Origin: Euborellia annulipes
Lineage: Eukaryota; Arthropoda; Insecta; Dermaptera; Anisolabididae
Assembly (NCBI GenBank): GCA_023213315.1
Contig: JAKCPI010005405.1
Span: 1-64,000, forward strand
Direction of reading: 5' to 3'
Length of the DNA: 64,000 nt
Under the pieces are notes generated by a model. It was not told the origin of the DNA. It made no database searches and worked only from the letters and a program-made list of their open reading frames with translations. Of the stretch, positions 42,208 through 53,414 are shown piece after piece. Both the position numbers and the translations under genes were made by a program. Positions within the stretch are counted from its first letter, which is position 1; each line of letters begins with the position of its first letter.

Positions 42208-42297
42208 ACAACCTGGTATGACTATTCTCACATCATTTTCATTGTGATTTCCGAGGATAAGAGAAAGTTGTGAGATAATCACACCAGATTTTTTAGA
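42208..42297 (+). mobile_element. solo F1 left hairpin, diverged
   Basis: ACCTGGTATGACTATTCTCA pairs with TGAGATAATCACACCAGATT, longer at the base than in other copies, and GGATAAGAGAAAGTTGTGAG marks the inner stem. The compensating changes on both arms suggest pairing was maintained or the arms were copied from one another. Confidence 0.55.
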
Positions 42298-43251
42298 TTA
42301 ATTTTATATAAATATATATTCATATGATAATTTAGTAGATTTATGGATTATAAAAGACTATTTAAGCCATTTAAGGATCTAATCCATCAAATAAACATAA
42401 TAAATGCTGAATTTGTTATACAAAACAATTTTTTTTTTGTGCTAAGCTCCTCCTATTTTTATGCCCCCTCCCCTCCCTCTAACAACGTGGACACCACGTT
42501 GGTTAATACTGATATAAAAAATTTTAACAATTATTTTTAACCATAATGGTTTTATCAAAAGAATTTTGTTTAGAAAGAAAGTTTAAGATAATTTTCAATA
42601 TCAGTGTCAAAGTCAGACAGAGTTGAGGTGTCCTAAATATTTTATATTCTTTAAAAATTTGTAGAGGGTTGTAAGTGCAATCGCCCGAATCAAAAATCTT
42701 TTTTCTCTTCGGAAAATTTATCTGGCTTTTTTAGAGGACCCACCTTTTAAGGAGTTCATAAATCTAAATAGAATGTTTCCATTGGAAAGCATTGCGTTCT
42801 ATCTCTCTCCTTATGAAAAATTAAAGTAAATCTAATTATGATTATCTATGTATTATATTATAATTAAATTTTAATAATGAAATAATTAAGACTCTCAAAT
42901 GAAAAATAATATAATTAAATTTTCTTTTTGACCGACTTTCTTAAGAATAAATAAGTAGCTAGATAAAATTTCTCCTCCCCCTAAAGTTTAACAGTTCAAA
43001 AAGTTTTCTCGACTCCTTTCCCCCCCCCCTCCTCCCCTCAAATTATTCCCTTTATTTTTCACACTATTTTAATAAAATTTACAGACTGGTTATTATAAAA
43101 CAAGCTGCGTTAGGTCCAGAGTACAAATAATTGAAAAAAATGATATTCCACACCTGAAACGTTTATCTTTAGAATAACTATGAAATTTTACCATACGTAT
43201 ATTTAAAATTAATAATTTATTAAATATCTAATTATATTTTTTATATACGGA
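42298..43251. other. AT-rich, nothing recognised
   Basis: A T/C-rich patch near 43015-43040. No gene or element boundary. Confidence 0.35.
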
Positions 43252-43290
43252 CTGAAGATGAAATATTAGGCCCTAAATATATCTCGAAAC
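43252..43290 (+). ncRNA. hammerhead-like core, complete bases
   Basis: CTGAAGA at 43252-43258 and GAAAC-GTT at 43286-43293. Between them TGAAATATTAGGCCCTAAAT..ATCTC can pair as GAAATAT/ATAT.TC with a central GGCC. No clear mirrored partner remains, so this may be a lone unit. Confidence 0.5.
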
Positions 43291-43340
43291 GTTTACAGAA
43301 TTGAGAAACATTTAAATGATTTTCATTTAGCTGAACCTGC

Positions 43341-43825
43341 TCTCTATTATATTTTCATATTACGGTGAAAAATGAATTAAAATATCTAGTCATATCCCGA
43401 GACGCCGCCCGGCAGGGCCTAGCGCGGTAGGGGTGCCGAAGTTTTCATTTATAAAGAAAGAAAGCCTTTTATTATTTTTTTTTATTACATTTTCCGTCAC
43501 CCTTATTTTTGAATGGTTAATTATTCAGACTTGAATTGATTTTCCGGCTGGTTAGAAATTAAAAAGCTAGGTGTGTTTTGTAACCTTGCTTGCCCATCTT
43601 GTCTACGGATCGATTCCATAATTTGCGCGTAATGAATGTCAAGCAGTCAAGGCAAAGGCAAGGGGACGATCTCGCTTGAAGGCAAGCAAAGCCCTTGGCC
43701 CTTTGTGACGGGGGAGACCAACGTTACTTTAATTATTTATCAACGTCCGGATTTTGAAATTCTTCTGTTGGTGGTCAAAATTGGTCGTTGGTTTGTCAAC
43801 CAAGTAGCATTCTATAGAATAAATT
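43341..43825. other. AT-rich with a short GC block
   Basis: 43395-43440 (CCCGAGACGCCGCCCGGCAG, GGCCTAGCGCGG) resembles Helitron 3' hairpin DNA but lacks a clear CTRRT end. The 63-codon plus frame 43636-43827 has no known motif. Confidence 0.3.
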
Positions 43826-43862
43826 GACTGGTCGCACAGCACACAAGATTTTTGTGTCTATA

Positions 43863-43972
43863 TATTTGTTTATTTATTTATTTATTTAAAACGCAAACAC
43901 CATACAGACCACTGTGTCCAATTGCATGGGTTTGTTACGAGACCGCGGAATACAAAGCAAATCAAAAGTAGA
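43863..43972 (-). mobile_element. LINE 3' tail fragment
   Basis: Plus-strand TTTATTTATTTATTTATTTA followed by about 85 bp of less AT-rich DNA (ACAGACCACTGTGTCCAATT, GAGACCGCGGAATAC), i.e. a 3' UTR with an (AAAT)n tail on the minus strand. The same kind of tail is at 3941. The clade is not determined. Confidence 0.45.
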
Positions 43973-43997
43973 GAGGTATATTTAGTTTCCACCGATA

Positions 43998-44285
43998 GAC
44001 CAGGTATAAATATATAGGCCTATATATATATTTTTTAAACACTCACACTTTTTTCCCATTCACACTCAAACACACATACACACAGTATTTTCGGCAACTA
44101 GGCCATTTAAGACTTTTAACGATACTCGTATGCTATTAATATATCTATTGGGGGTCCAGGCATTCTTATTTAAGCCATTTGGTATCCAAATGGTTTAAAT
44201 AAAACCATCAGACTGCCTGGGATACGAACCCGCGACCCTTGGTTTAGAAGGCCAGCACGCTAACTCCTACTTCAAGCCCGAGGGC
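43998..44285 (-). mobile_element. tRNA-SINE, full length, 9-bp duplication
   Basis: CCACCGATA flanks it at 43989-43997 and 44286-44294, inside F1. On the minus strand the head has GGGCTTGAAGTAGGAGTTAG and the B-box region GGGTTCGTATCCCAGG. The tail ends in an A/T-rich run with TATATATAGGCC. Confidence 0.9.
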
Positions 44286-44832
44286 CCACCGATATATTAA
44301 AATTCAAGATGTAAAATTCATAAACATGGGAAAATATTTATTTATATTTTGTTACCATGGCAATCATTTATCCTATCTTTCCTATGAAGTACAAGAGTAA
44401 AGTGGTCTTCAAACAATTTTGAGAGCAAAATGAAATATATACATTTTAAAGAGCATCTAAAAATTGAATGATTTTTGAATTTTAATCAAAATCATTAGAG
44501 CGAATTTTGAGAAAATCGAAAAAAAAACTGAAAAAGTACATCAGTAAAGTACTAGTATTTTTTGGCCGATTTTTTTGAAAAGCTTCGTGTCATGTCCCAG
44601 GGGGGTAGCTAACTTAAATATAAAATTTCAACCTCATAGCTCTTTTCATTCTTGATATATATACAGACACACACACAGACAGACAGACCATGTTGAGAAA
44701 ACCAATTTTTTGGATTCATGGGACCTCAAAACGTATATATCCATCAAAATCTCGACATCGAATTTTCGACATGAATCCAATACTTTCTTTCTCTATATAT
44801 ATTAACATATATAGAGGTAAGAGAAAGTACAA

Positions 44833-45441
44833 ATAATAATCAGGAAGATCAGGAGATTCATTTTCATACTCAAGAGCCCTTCCTTAATCCACTTGGTTAA
44901 TTAGCTCTTATAAAATATAATCGAATTAAATTTGTTATGGATGTTGAATTACAAAGTAATATAGAAAAAGTTTTTATTCGAAGCTAATGCTTTTATTTTC
45001 GCAGTTAATTGAATCTTTATTTAATTATTTTAAAAAGTTGTTCAAAAAGAATTAGTTTAAGTAAAATATTAAAAAATCCATATTAAAAAAAAAAGGTTAA
45101 TGACCTCAATTTGATTTTTTTTTTAAATTTAATGTTGCAATAATTGAATGGAATCATAATAATATCGTCGTTACAATTCACTTAATCTAATTACATTTAA
45201 AAGTTATGATATTTTTCATTTTAAGATAAAATTATAATTTTTTTTTTATACAATATAAACAAAACTAATTGTATAAATAACTTGCCTGGAAAATATAAAT
45301 CAAAAGGATTTATATTAAGTCAAAAGAGATAAATGATAATGAGTTTGTAAATTTTAATTTAAATAGATAAGGGGGAGGGGGAGGGCAGGGGAACGGGACA
45401 AATTCGGGATTAGGTCTTTTGAGATTCAAACCTAAATTCCT
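44833..45441. other. AT-rich, G-rich patch near 45370, no gene
   Basis: AGATAAGGGGGAGGGGGAGG at about 45365 is the only distinctive sequence. Confidence 0.35.
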
Positions 45442-45454
45442 AATGGAAAAATAT

Positions 45455-45713
45455 TTTTTTTTTTTTAAACATTCACACTTTTTTTTCTCATTCACACACA
45501 CATTCACACAGTCTTTTCGGCAACTGAGGCCATTTAAGACTTTTTACGATAATCAGTATGTTTAATATATCAATTGTGGGGTCCAGGCATTTTTATTTAA
45601 GTCATTTGGTATCCAAATGCCTTAAATAAAATTATCGGACTGCCTGGGGTCCGAACCCGAGACGTTCGGTATAGAGGGTAGGCACGCTACCAACTACTCC
45701 AAGCCCCTTGGGC
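45455..45713 (-). mobile_element. tRNA-SINE, full length, 13-bp duplication
   Basis: AATGGAAAAATAT is repeated at 45442-45454 and 45714-45726. The minus-strand head GGGGCTTGGAGTAGTTGGTA contains a good A box, and GGGTTCGGACCCCAGG the B box. The poly-A tail is the T-run at 45455-45467. The long exact duplication marks a recent insertion. Confidence 0.92.
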
Positions 45714-45726
45714 AATGGAAAAATAT

Positions 45727-45906
45727 GATAATTATGTTAATAAAATTTTATCATCTGAGGGGGCCCTGGTCCTTTGGCATCCAAATTTAAATTGGTTCTT
45801 GACCTATTTAAAATTAAATTAAAAAACTTTTTTTTGGGGGGTACGGGGAAGGGAAGCCCTGAGGTCTGGCTAGGCTCTAGACGGCCCTGGGATTATCTCA
45901 TCGCGT
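45727..45906. other. short GC-richer spacer
   Basis: Holds a third GAGGGGGCCCTGGTCCTTTG motif (as at 68 and 168) and GGTCTGGCTAGGCTCTAGAC. No gene seen. Confidence 0.3.
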
Positions 45907-45914
45907 ATGATTAC

Positions 45915-46427
45915 AAGGGGTGTTCGATTATGGAAATAATCGATTATTCCGATTAATCGATTATTGGGTCCGGATGAACGAAAAAATAATCGATTATGGA
46001 AAAAAATAATCCAATTTTTCAAGGAGATGATAATTAGGCAAACCATTATGACAAAAAATACAAAATTTTTTAATTTTCTCTGTCAAACAGAGACAGAGAA
46101 AATTAAAAAATTTTTTTTTTGTGTTGGCTGCCTAATTATCATCCCTTGAATACATACACATCAGCTATATCCAGTTATAATCACTACAAGTAATCCAATT
46201 TTTTTCCCATGCGGAAAATTTTTTTTTTTCCTTCCCCTGAAAATCATTTTACCTCTTTTTTAGGGAGACGAAATTTTTTCGCCCTGCGGAATATTTTTTT
46301 CCTTCTCCCGTGAAAATCATTTGACTTTTTTTTTTTTAAATATACGAGTCTCATCAGATCTTTTCAAACGCATTTTTCCCAAAAATAATCGAAATAATCG
46401 ATTAATCAATAATTTTGCGCAACCCTA
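45915..46427. mobile_element. hAT-type MITE rich in ATCGATTA, 513 bp with insert
   Basis: ATGATTAC is duplicated at 45907-45914 and 46428-46435. Ends AAGGGGTGTTCGATTATGGA and, inverted, TAGGGTTGCGCAAAATTATT are related, and AATAATCGATTA words recur near both. About 184 bp of it is a later retro-insert with its duplication, leaving an original near 330 bp. Confidence 0.8.
46020..46190 (+). mobile_element. short palindromic retroelement, 171 bp, 13-bp duplication
   Basis: TAATCCAATTTTT lies at 46007-46019 and 46191-46203. The inverted pair AGATGATAATTAGGC and GCCTAATTATCATC, plus the tail AATACATACACATCAGCTAT, match the copy at 14536-14648. An inner CTCTGTCAAACAGAG and TTTTAATTTTCTC/GAGAAAATTAAAA pair deepen the foldback. 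No ORF. Confidence 0.75.
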
Positions 46428-46435
46428 ATGATTAC

Positions 46436-46791
46436 TATATCATGACTGTGAAGCTCTGTTTTTTTTTTTTTTTTTTTCTTTGTTCAGAATTAAGATGTAA
46501 AACCAACTTTTTAGATTGATATACTTTATAAATTTAATTGATATCAATATCTACATAGAATTTAATAGCCAATTAGCGAGTAGCTAATATACTTGCTTTA
46601 ATTTTTAACGATGAGCAAGATTGAATTATATGGCCTGCTTCTCTCTTAAAAAGTGTAATTTAATATTTTGTCTGCAGGTTTGTTAAATTCCACAGTAAAA
46701 TCACGTTTAATCAAAAGCTTGCTCTAAAATTATTTTCAAATCTTTACAAACAAATCGATAATTTTTAATAGGCCTAATTCGATTCAACTTT
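46436..46791. other. AT-rich, one isolated acceptor-like site
   Basis: TTTTGTCTGCAG at 46667-46678 looks like a 3' splice site, but no donor or frame follows. Confidence 0.3.
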
Positions 46792-47436
46792 TTAATTCCT
46801 CTTACCTATATATGTTAATATAGAAAGAGAAAGTATTTTCATGTCAAAAATTCGATGTCGAGATTTTGATGGATATACACGTTTTGAGGTCCCCTGAACC
46901 CCAAAAAAGTGTTTTTTTGCGACATGGTCTGTCTATGTGAGTGTGTATGTCTGTGTGATTGTGAAATAAATATCTTAAGAATGAAATTATTTATGAGGTT
47001 CAAATTTTATATTTAAGTTAGGTACCTCCCTGGGACCTGACACGAAGCTTTTGAACAAAATCGGCCAAAAAATACTACTACTTTACTGATGTACTTTTTC
47101 AGTTTTTTTCGATTTTCTCAAAATATGCTCCAAGGATTTTAATTAAAATTTAAAAATCAATTATTTTTTAGATGCTCTTTGAAATGTATATTCTCATTTT
47201 ACCCTCAAAATTCTTTAAAGGACACTTTACTCTTGTATTCTATAGGAAAGATCGGAGAAATGGTTGCCATGGTAACAAAATATAAATATTTTCTAATGTT
47301 TATACATTTTGAATTTTAATATATCGGTGGAAACTATATATATGTCGACACTAAAAATCTGGCTTGACAAGCACAGAACACAACTTTCGAATACTGAAGG
47401 TAAAAGTGCTGTGCGACCAGTCACACCAGATATTTC
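46792..47436 (-). mobile_element. F1 repeat, full length
   Basis: The right end TTTTAATTCCTCTTACC is slightly mutated. All body blocks are present in order, including TACTACTACTTTACTGATG and TTGCCATGGTAAC. The left hairpin closes GACCAGTCACACCAGATATT and its inner stem is partly deleted. Confidence 0.8.
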
Positions 47437-48848
47437 TCAATACGAAATCAGTCTGTCGTTCTTCAAAACATGTTGAGTAAATTGAAATTTAAACTATATT
47501 CTTATTAACATACAAATATCTCGTAAAAGAGATCAAATATTGATCAAATTGACAGATCAATGTCTAATTATTCTTTGAAGTTGATTCTCTGGTGGCTCCG
47601 GCAGTTTATTTTTATTCCAATTCCTTTATAAATGAACATCTCTTTTCCCCTCTCCCCCTCTCTCTCTCTTTCATCAATCATTTTTGATCTAATTAAATAG
47701 AATCAGAAAACTTTGATCTTGACCCATTAAACTTAATATAGAATTTTATTTTTTGATGAAAGATGAATGCATATTCTTTGAATCTCATTTTTCAATGCGA
47801 TCCCGATATTCGGAGGCCAAATTTTGAAGTTTTGTTTTGATTCTATATTCAAGAATAATGCGACTTTGAAAACAAATTATTATTGTTATATAACTTTAGG
47901 TAAAATACAATTTTTCTTTTTATATTTTTATAAAAAAGTTAATAAAAGTTAAAAATTAAATAGAAATTAATTTTTATTAAGTTATTAATAACACTGTGCG
48001 GCAGGAAAAAAAGCCCCGAGATAATTCCTTCAGATTCTTAAGTAAAATGGCCTCCTGAATCCAAATATGACCTTCGTTTTCCCCCACCACCTACCGTTTT
48101 CGGGGGGTAGCCCCCTACTTATTTCCACCCCTTTTCATTACTTATAGTGCCATGAATCAAATTTGGAGGGATGAAAAGGAATATTTTAGCCTTAACATTT
48201 CTTCAGAAGGTCTAGAGAAGTGAAAAAATTAAAAACATTAACATTTGGTTCCAAGGAGGGGATGTGAGAGAGGATTTTGTCGTTTAATTGCAAAAAAATT
48301 ATAAAAATGATTGATTTTTTCACAATTTTTTCTCTGATTTTCTACATATTCCAGCTGACAGACCCACCTCACCCTTCCTTAAACATTCCTCAACTAAAAA
48401 AAAATATATAGGATAAAGCGGGTGGGGTGTGAGCGATTCCGATGCCCTTACAAGAAGATGGAAGATTAACAGCCCCTCGCTGCACAGTTGGTCAAATTGG
48501 CAAATATGCGGCTATAACTTTAAATTTTTTGGGCTGATCTTTACAAATTTAAAATTAAATATACGGATTCTTCTTTCACTTCGAATGTATCCCTAATAAA
48601 TAAATAAATACAAAAAATAATACTTGGAAGACTTTTATTTAATTGCGGGTGGGTTTTAAAGGTGGATAAATGAAGTGAGTCTTTTAATAGTTATTTAATT
48701 TCGAATTTATTCCAAACGGAATAAAACCCCGTTAGTTTGCAAGTGAATAGAATTTTTATAAATAGAGAACTTTTTTGATCATTTTAATTCTTGAGAGGAA
48801 TGTTACTAGAGCCTGCTTGCTTTCTGCCTACCTGCCAGGCGATCTTTC
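47437..48848. other. unclassified; possible element at about 47995-48495
   Basis: ACACTGTGCGGCAGG near 47993 and its loose inverse CCTCGCTGCACAGTTGG near 48474 bracket about 500 bp that is less AT-rich (CCCCACCACCTACCGTTTTC, GGGTGGGGTGTGAGCG) and unlike the rest. The ends match imperfectly and no duplication is seen. 48790-48848 leads into E4. Confidence 0.3.
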
Positions 48849-48998
48849 AGTTTTGAGTCGAGCCCTGAGTCAATCGGTTCAGCTCCACTCTCTCTCTCTC
48901 TCTCTCGCGTGTGTTTAGTTTATTTTAAATTGTGTTGTGATTTGTGCAAATAAGACATTCATCCACCAAACTCCCCACCTGGTCATCTTATTATTAAG
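48849..48998 (+). other. candidate non-coding first exon E4
   Basis: TTTCAGTTTTGAG places an arthropod-type TCAGTT initiator at 48847-48852. The segment has (CT)n and CTCGCGTGTG, TTGTGTTGTGATTTGTGC, then CCACCAAACTCCCCACC, and ends TTATTATTAAG before the donor GTAATG. Order and spacing of the last three blocks parallel E2. Confidence 0.4.
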
Positions 48999-50657
48999 GT
49001 AATGAATATTTTCACATCTCATTTGCATAACGAATTAAAGTAATTTTTTATTTTATTTTTCTCTCTTATAATATACTGATAAAATTATCCAATTTTTTTA
49101 AAATATAACTCTATGATGAATTCGTGTGCCCCAGAGGGAGGGTGAGAAAGGGTGTAAATCACCCCTTCTAATAAACAAAATAGGATTTTTCTTTAAAAAT
49201 GAAAATTAAAACAGAAAATTATTTTTTTTTTGTAAATTTTTTACATTTAAGCAATGATTTCTTTCCCTCCCTCCTCACCCTCCACCCCTCTAACAGAGAA
49301 TTTATATTCTCCTATAATATTTAATAAGAAATTATTATTAAATAATTGAAAATATAAATTCCTAAACTTTTATCTCTCGTCAGTGGCCTAGTAATAAGTG
49401 AGATTTTTGGGGGTGGAATTTTCTTTTTCACTGTCTGAATGCCTGATTTTCTTAAGCAGTTTCTCCACTCGCCTCCCCTAATTATAAGTGTAAAAATTCA
49501 GATGATTTTTTTTAAATTTGCTTACGTTTCTGTGTCGTAACATGCCACAAGCCTGTAAATCCGTTCTTCGTTTCATGAATATATTTCCTTTGTTTGTAGT
49601 TTTAGATATAATTCGATCCCCCTCGGCTCACGCATCCCCTTATAGATATTCATTAATTCACATTCAATTATAAAAATAAATTAATGAATAAAATTGCATT
49701 TGTTTCTCAATCTTTTAGAATTTTATATAAAAATTAATTTTATTTCTGTTTGTTTAAAGGCCACCCCCTCGATCCCAAGTTATTTTCCCACTCTACAAAT
49801 TTTTTTAAGACTTCATCTCCCTATTGAATTTTGGTGTCAATCAATCTCTATATAGACATGTAAAATTTCCCAATTTCACACAAGTCTATTTTAATTTCGC
49901 CATTTCAAATTGCAACAGTCAAGTTGTCATCTTCAGCACTCGTTTAATTCATTCAAAAATTCTGATTTAAAAAGCGAGTCCTCATCTGTGTTTTGTTGAA
50001 ATTTGTCGGATAATTTGCTGATAGCATTTTATGTTGCCAAGAGAGAGAGAGAGGCAAGGGCTTTTATGTTAATGCTTTTGAGGACACTTTGTCATTTAAT
50101 TCTCGAAAGCTTCTAAGCCTCAAAAGAGAATGATAAATTTCGTTTGAGAGAATTATTAAGCGTGAGAGACGGAATGATTAGGATTTGTATCTCACTCCAA
50201 GTTGACATATTTGGCTCATTAATAAAGGGGCTCGCCAATCTAATCGGCCAATTGGGAAAAGGGAATTCCCTCCGGTCGCTCATCTATCATCATTCCTCTC
50301 TTGTACATAATTAAAAAGTGATATACTTTGGCGTTACAAAATAGAGGTCTGGATAAATATAATTTTTCTCTTTACGGCTTCAGCGACCATAGAGAGAAAA
50401 TAATTTAATTATGCCAGTAACATTTTATACAGCAGACTATTCAATTATATCTTCTTTCCTATCCATATAAATGACAGATGAAAGTACGAAAATTAGAATT
50501 TAATATAGTCCGTAACTCGTGTCTCAGAAAGAAGACATTAGCTTCTCGTTTCCGGGTCCGCTTCCCGTCCAAAGCGAGAAAAATTTATTTCAATTGATTT
50601 TTTACCTATTTAGATTTAATTTCTTTATAACGCATGAAACTACTTGACTGATTTTCA
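48999..50657. other. long apparently single-copy flank
   Basis: 49255-49300 is pyrimidine-rich. 50210-50290 (GGGGCTCGCCAATCTAATCG, GGCCAATTGGGAAAAGGGAA) has paired CCAAT-like words and is less AT-rich, a candidate regulatory block. No ORF, element boundary or exon is convincing. Confidence 0.35.
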
Positions 50658-51005
50658 TTTTTTACTTTCTCTTACCTATAGATGAATATATATAGAGAAA
50701 GTATTGGAATTATGTCAAGATTTCGATGTCGAGATTTTAATGGATATACACGTTTTTGCAACATGGTCTGTGTGTGAGTGTTCAATTTAAATCATGAAGG
50801 AAATGAGCTACGGGGGTGGAATTTTATATTAAAGTTAAGCACCATCCCGAGGCGTGAAAATAAGCTTTTGAACAAAATCGGCCAAAGAGTACTAGTACTT
50901 TACTGATGTACTTTTTCAGTTTTATTTCGATTTTCTCAAAATTTGCTCTAATGATTTTGATTAAAATTCAAAAACCAATTATTTTTTAGAAGCTCTTTAA
51001 AATGT

Positions 51006-51219
51006 TTTTTTTTTTTTTTTTAACGCTTACACTTTTTTCTCATTCACACTCACATTCACACAGTCTTTTCGGCAACTTTGGTCATTTAAGACTTTGACGA
51101 TAATCGTTATTATTTATAATATCTATTGGGGGTCCAGGCATTTCTATTTAAGCCATTTGATATCCAAATGGCGTTCGGTATAGAAGGTAGGCACGCTATA
51201 TACTAGACCAAGCCCGTAG
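51006..51219 (-). mobile_element. tRNA-SINE, 14-bp duplication
   Basis: GCTCTTTAAAATGT at 50992-51005 and 51220-51233 is F1 sequence duplicated on insertion. The copy has a T-run (poly-A), ACTCACATTCACACAG and CCAGGCATTTCTATTTAAGC. Part of the B-box region is deleted (jumps from CCAAATGG to CGTTCGGTATAG). Confidence 0.85.
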
Positions 51220-51338
51220 GCTCTTTAAAATGTATATTCTCATTTTGCTCTCAAAATTGTTTGAAGCCCGCTTTACTCTTGTACTCCGTGGGAAAGATAA
51301 GAGAAAAGGTTGCCACGTAACAAATTATAAATATTTAT

Positions 51339-52001
51339 AGGTTAGCGTGCTAACCTTCTATACCGAGAATCGCGGGCTCGGGCCCAAGGCAGTCCGATGA
51401 TTTTATTTAATTATTTGGATACCAAATGGCTTAAATAAGAATGCCTGGACCCCCAATCTATATATATAATTCACTAATGTCCGTCTATCTGTCTGTCCGT
51501 CTGTCACGCTCTATTTAGGCAACTTCCCGTTGGAATTTTGAAATGAAATTTTTTATGCATAAAGAGGACCTTCTCGGGATTACAGGAAAATTATTTTCAT
51601 TCTGAAATTCCCATAACTTTTTGAGTTATTAATTTTTAAAGTTACGATTTCTGCCATAGGAAATGTATAGAGAAATATTTATGTATTCTTTTCATTTGTG
51701 TATTCCATCCATGAATGTAAACAAATCCTTAAGCAGGTACTGGATTGGAATAGAATAATAATAATTTTCTTTTCATAATTAAGAAGAAAAGGCGAGGGTC
51801 CGCCGCAGGCGAGCCCGAGCCAGCTGGAGGGGGTCCAGGGGGGCGAAGCCCCCGGCTAGGCGCGAAGCCCGCCGAAGGCGGGCGACGCGGCTAGTAGATT
51901 TTATAAATAATAATAGTTATCGCCAAAGTCTTAAATGGCCTGAGTTGCCGAAAAGACTGTGATTGTGAGTGTGCATGAGAAAAAAGTGTGAGTGTTAAAA
52001 T
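51339..52001 (+). mobile_element. tRNA-SINE split by a Helitron
   Basis: ATATTTAT flanks it at 51331-51338 and 52002-52009. The head AGGTTAGCGTGCTAACC and GCGGGCTCGGGCCCAAGGCA (altered B box), then the CTTAAATAAGAATGCCTGGA body, stop at 51456. They resume at 51896 with AGTCTTAAATGGCCTGAGTT and a GT-rich tail. Confidence 0.85.
51457..51895 (+). mobile_element. non-autonomous Helitron, 439 bp
   Basis: Starts TCTATATATATAATTCAC and ends with hairpin GCCCGCCGAAGGCGGGC, then GACGCGGCTAGT. No inverted repeats or target duplication, inserted within the SINE so both boundaries are defined by the interrupted sequence. TC start, 3' hairpin and CTAGT end fit the Helitron rule. The GC-rich last 110 bp (GGGTCCGCCGCAGGCGAGCC) is typical of some arthropod families. 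Confidence 0.88.
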
Positions 52002-52124
52002 ATATTTATCGGCGGAAAGTAAACATATGTCGACTCTGGTGTGACAAGCACAGAACACAACTTTCACTTATCGGAGGTAAGAGAAATTTGTGTGCTGTGC
52101 GGCCAGTCACACCAGATTTTTTTT

Positions 52125-52791
52125 GTTTGTGTCTAGGCTAGGTTTTATTTAAAAAAAAAAACAAAAACAAAATACATGCAGCACAATATCTTTTCAATGA
52201 CACCTCATCCGTCAAATTTGATCTATGTACTGAGCTCCTAAGTTGCATATAGGCCCTAATACAATCCATCATATTATTTGTTTTCTTACAATTTGTTAAT
52301 TGTTTTTCGAGTAGCTCTCGTTTTCAATTGATCCTCAGCTTCTCTCTTCTCTTTTAAGAGAGATTTAATCAAAGCGAGTAAGTAGACCTGTTAAACATTC
52401 TACTTTTTTGTATTTATCTGAGTGTTTTTTTTTTTTTTCCTGAACTTGATTTAAGTTTTATCAGGATCTGTTTTTTTTTTTTTTTTAATAATTGTTCTCG
52501 ACTTCTGTCCCAAGTATTTTGTTATAGGCAACCCTTAGGCGGCTTTACTAAACTTAGTTCTCTACTAATTTCCAATATCTGATTTAAAATATATTTTACA
52601 GGAAGTTGGGTTAGATAAAATATTGATTTTGCAACTCAAAGTTTGTAAAATATTTTTTATTAAAACTTGAAGTGATTGGATTAAATTTTAATACCCCGTT
52701 TTTCTTGTGAAAATAATGCTAAGAATAATAAAATATTAAAATGATGTTGGAAACTAACAAGAGAGTGGGTGAAAATAATAAATAGCCTATT
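52125..52791. other. AT-rich, nothing recognised
   Basis: Several poly-T runs. No element or exon evidence. Confidence 0.4.
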
Positions 52792-52942
52792 AAAAAATCT
52801 GGTGTGTCTGGTCGCACCAGATTTTTCGTGTCGACATGTATTTAGTTTCCGACAGTAGGGTACATTCGATTTTCAAGATGTAAATAAGTATGGTAAAATA
52901 CTTATATTTTGTTGCCATGGCAACCATTTCTCCTATCACAAA
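52792..52942 (+). mobile_element. F1 left end with collapsed hairpin
   Basis: The left hairpin is reduced to AATCTGGTGTGTCTGGTCGC-ACCAGATT, about 28 bases, having lost the whole inner stem. The next 110 bp are standard (CGACAGTAGGGTACATTCG, GTTGCCATGGCAACC). Confidence 0.65.
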
Positions 52943-53414
52943 ACAAAAAAAGTAAATCTAATTCTATTTTTTATTTATTTGAAGACTGTAAAATCATGAA
53001 TAAATAATATTTTTTTTTTTATTTTTCATCATATCGGAAGAATAAATTATATGATGAATAAAAAAAATTTTACTTCTTTTTGATTTAGCAATCTTCAAAT
53101 AATTAAACAAATGCTTCAAATGTTCAAAAATATTTTAAAAAATCTGATGTGACTGGCGCATAGCACACAACTTTCTCTTACCTTCGGTGATCGAAAGTTA
53201 TGTTCTGTGCTTGTCACACCAGATTTTTCGTGTCGACATATATTTAGTTCCCGACAGTACCGAACATTTGAATTCAGATGTAAAATTTATAAGTATAGGG
53301 ACCGTGCGTCTAGACCTTGCGCCAACTAGTGGCAATCATCTTAATTAGTCGGGGGATTTGTTAAATATTTAACATGTGATTTATTTTTGAATAATTATTA
53401 ATTAAATATATTGA

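Larger units (their letters stand above)
43826..44832 (+). mobile_element. F1 repeat with LINE-tail and SINE insertions
   Basis: Left remnant GACTGGTCGCACAGCACACA-AGATTTTTGTGTCTATATAT, then a LINE-like tail, then GTATATTTAGTTTCCACCGA, the SINE, and the body from 44295 to the right hairpin ending GAGGTAAGAGAAAGTAC. The core AAAGTACTAGTATTTTTTGG is present. Confidence 0.75.
50658..52124 (-). mobile_element. F1 repeat carrying two SINEs and a Helitron
   Basis: The right hairpin is at 50658-50706, the body interrupted at 51005 by one SINE and at 51338 by another, and F1 resumes at 52002 (TATTTATCGGCGGAAAGTAA) to the left hairpin ending CCAGTCACACCAGATTTTTT. Removing the inserts leaves about 590 bp in standard order. 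Confidence 0.85.

Noticed and set aside
43395..43440. GC hairpin as another Helitron 3' end
   Set aside because: No CTRRT terminus follows the hairpin on either strand, so the assignment is not supported.
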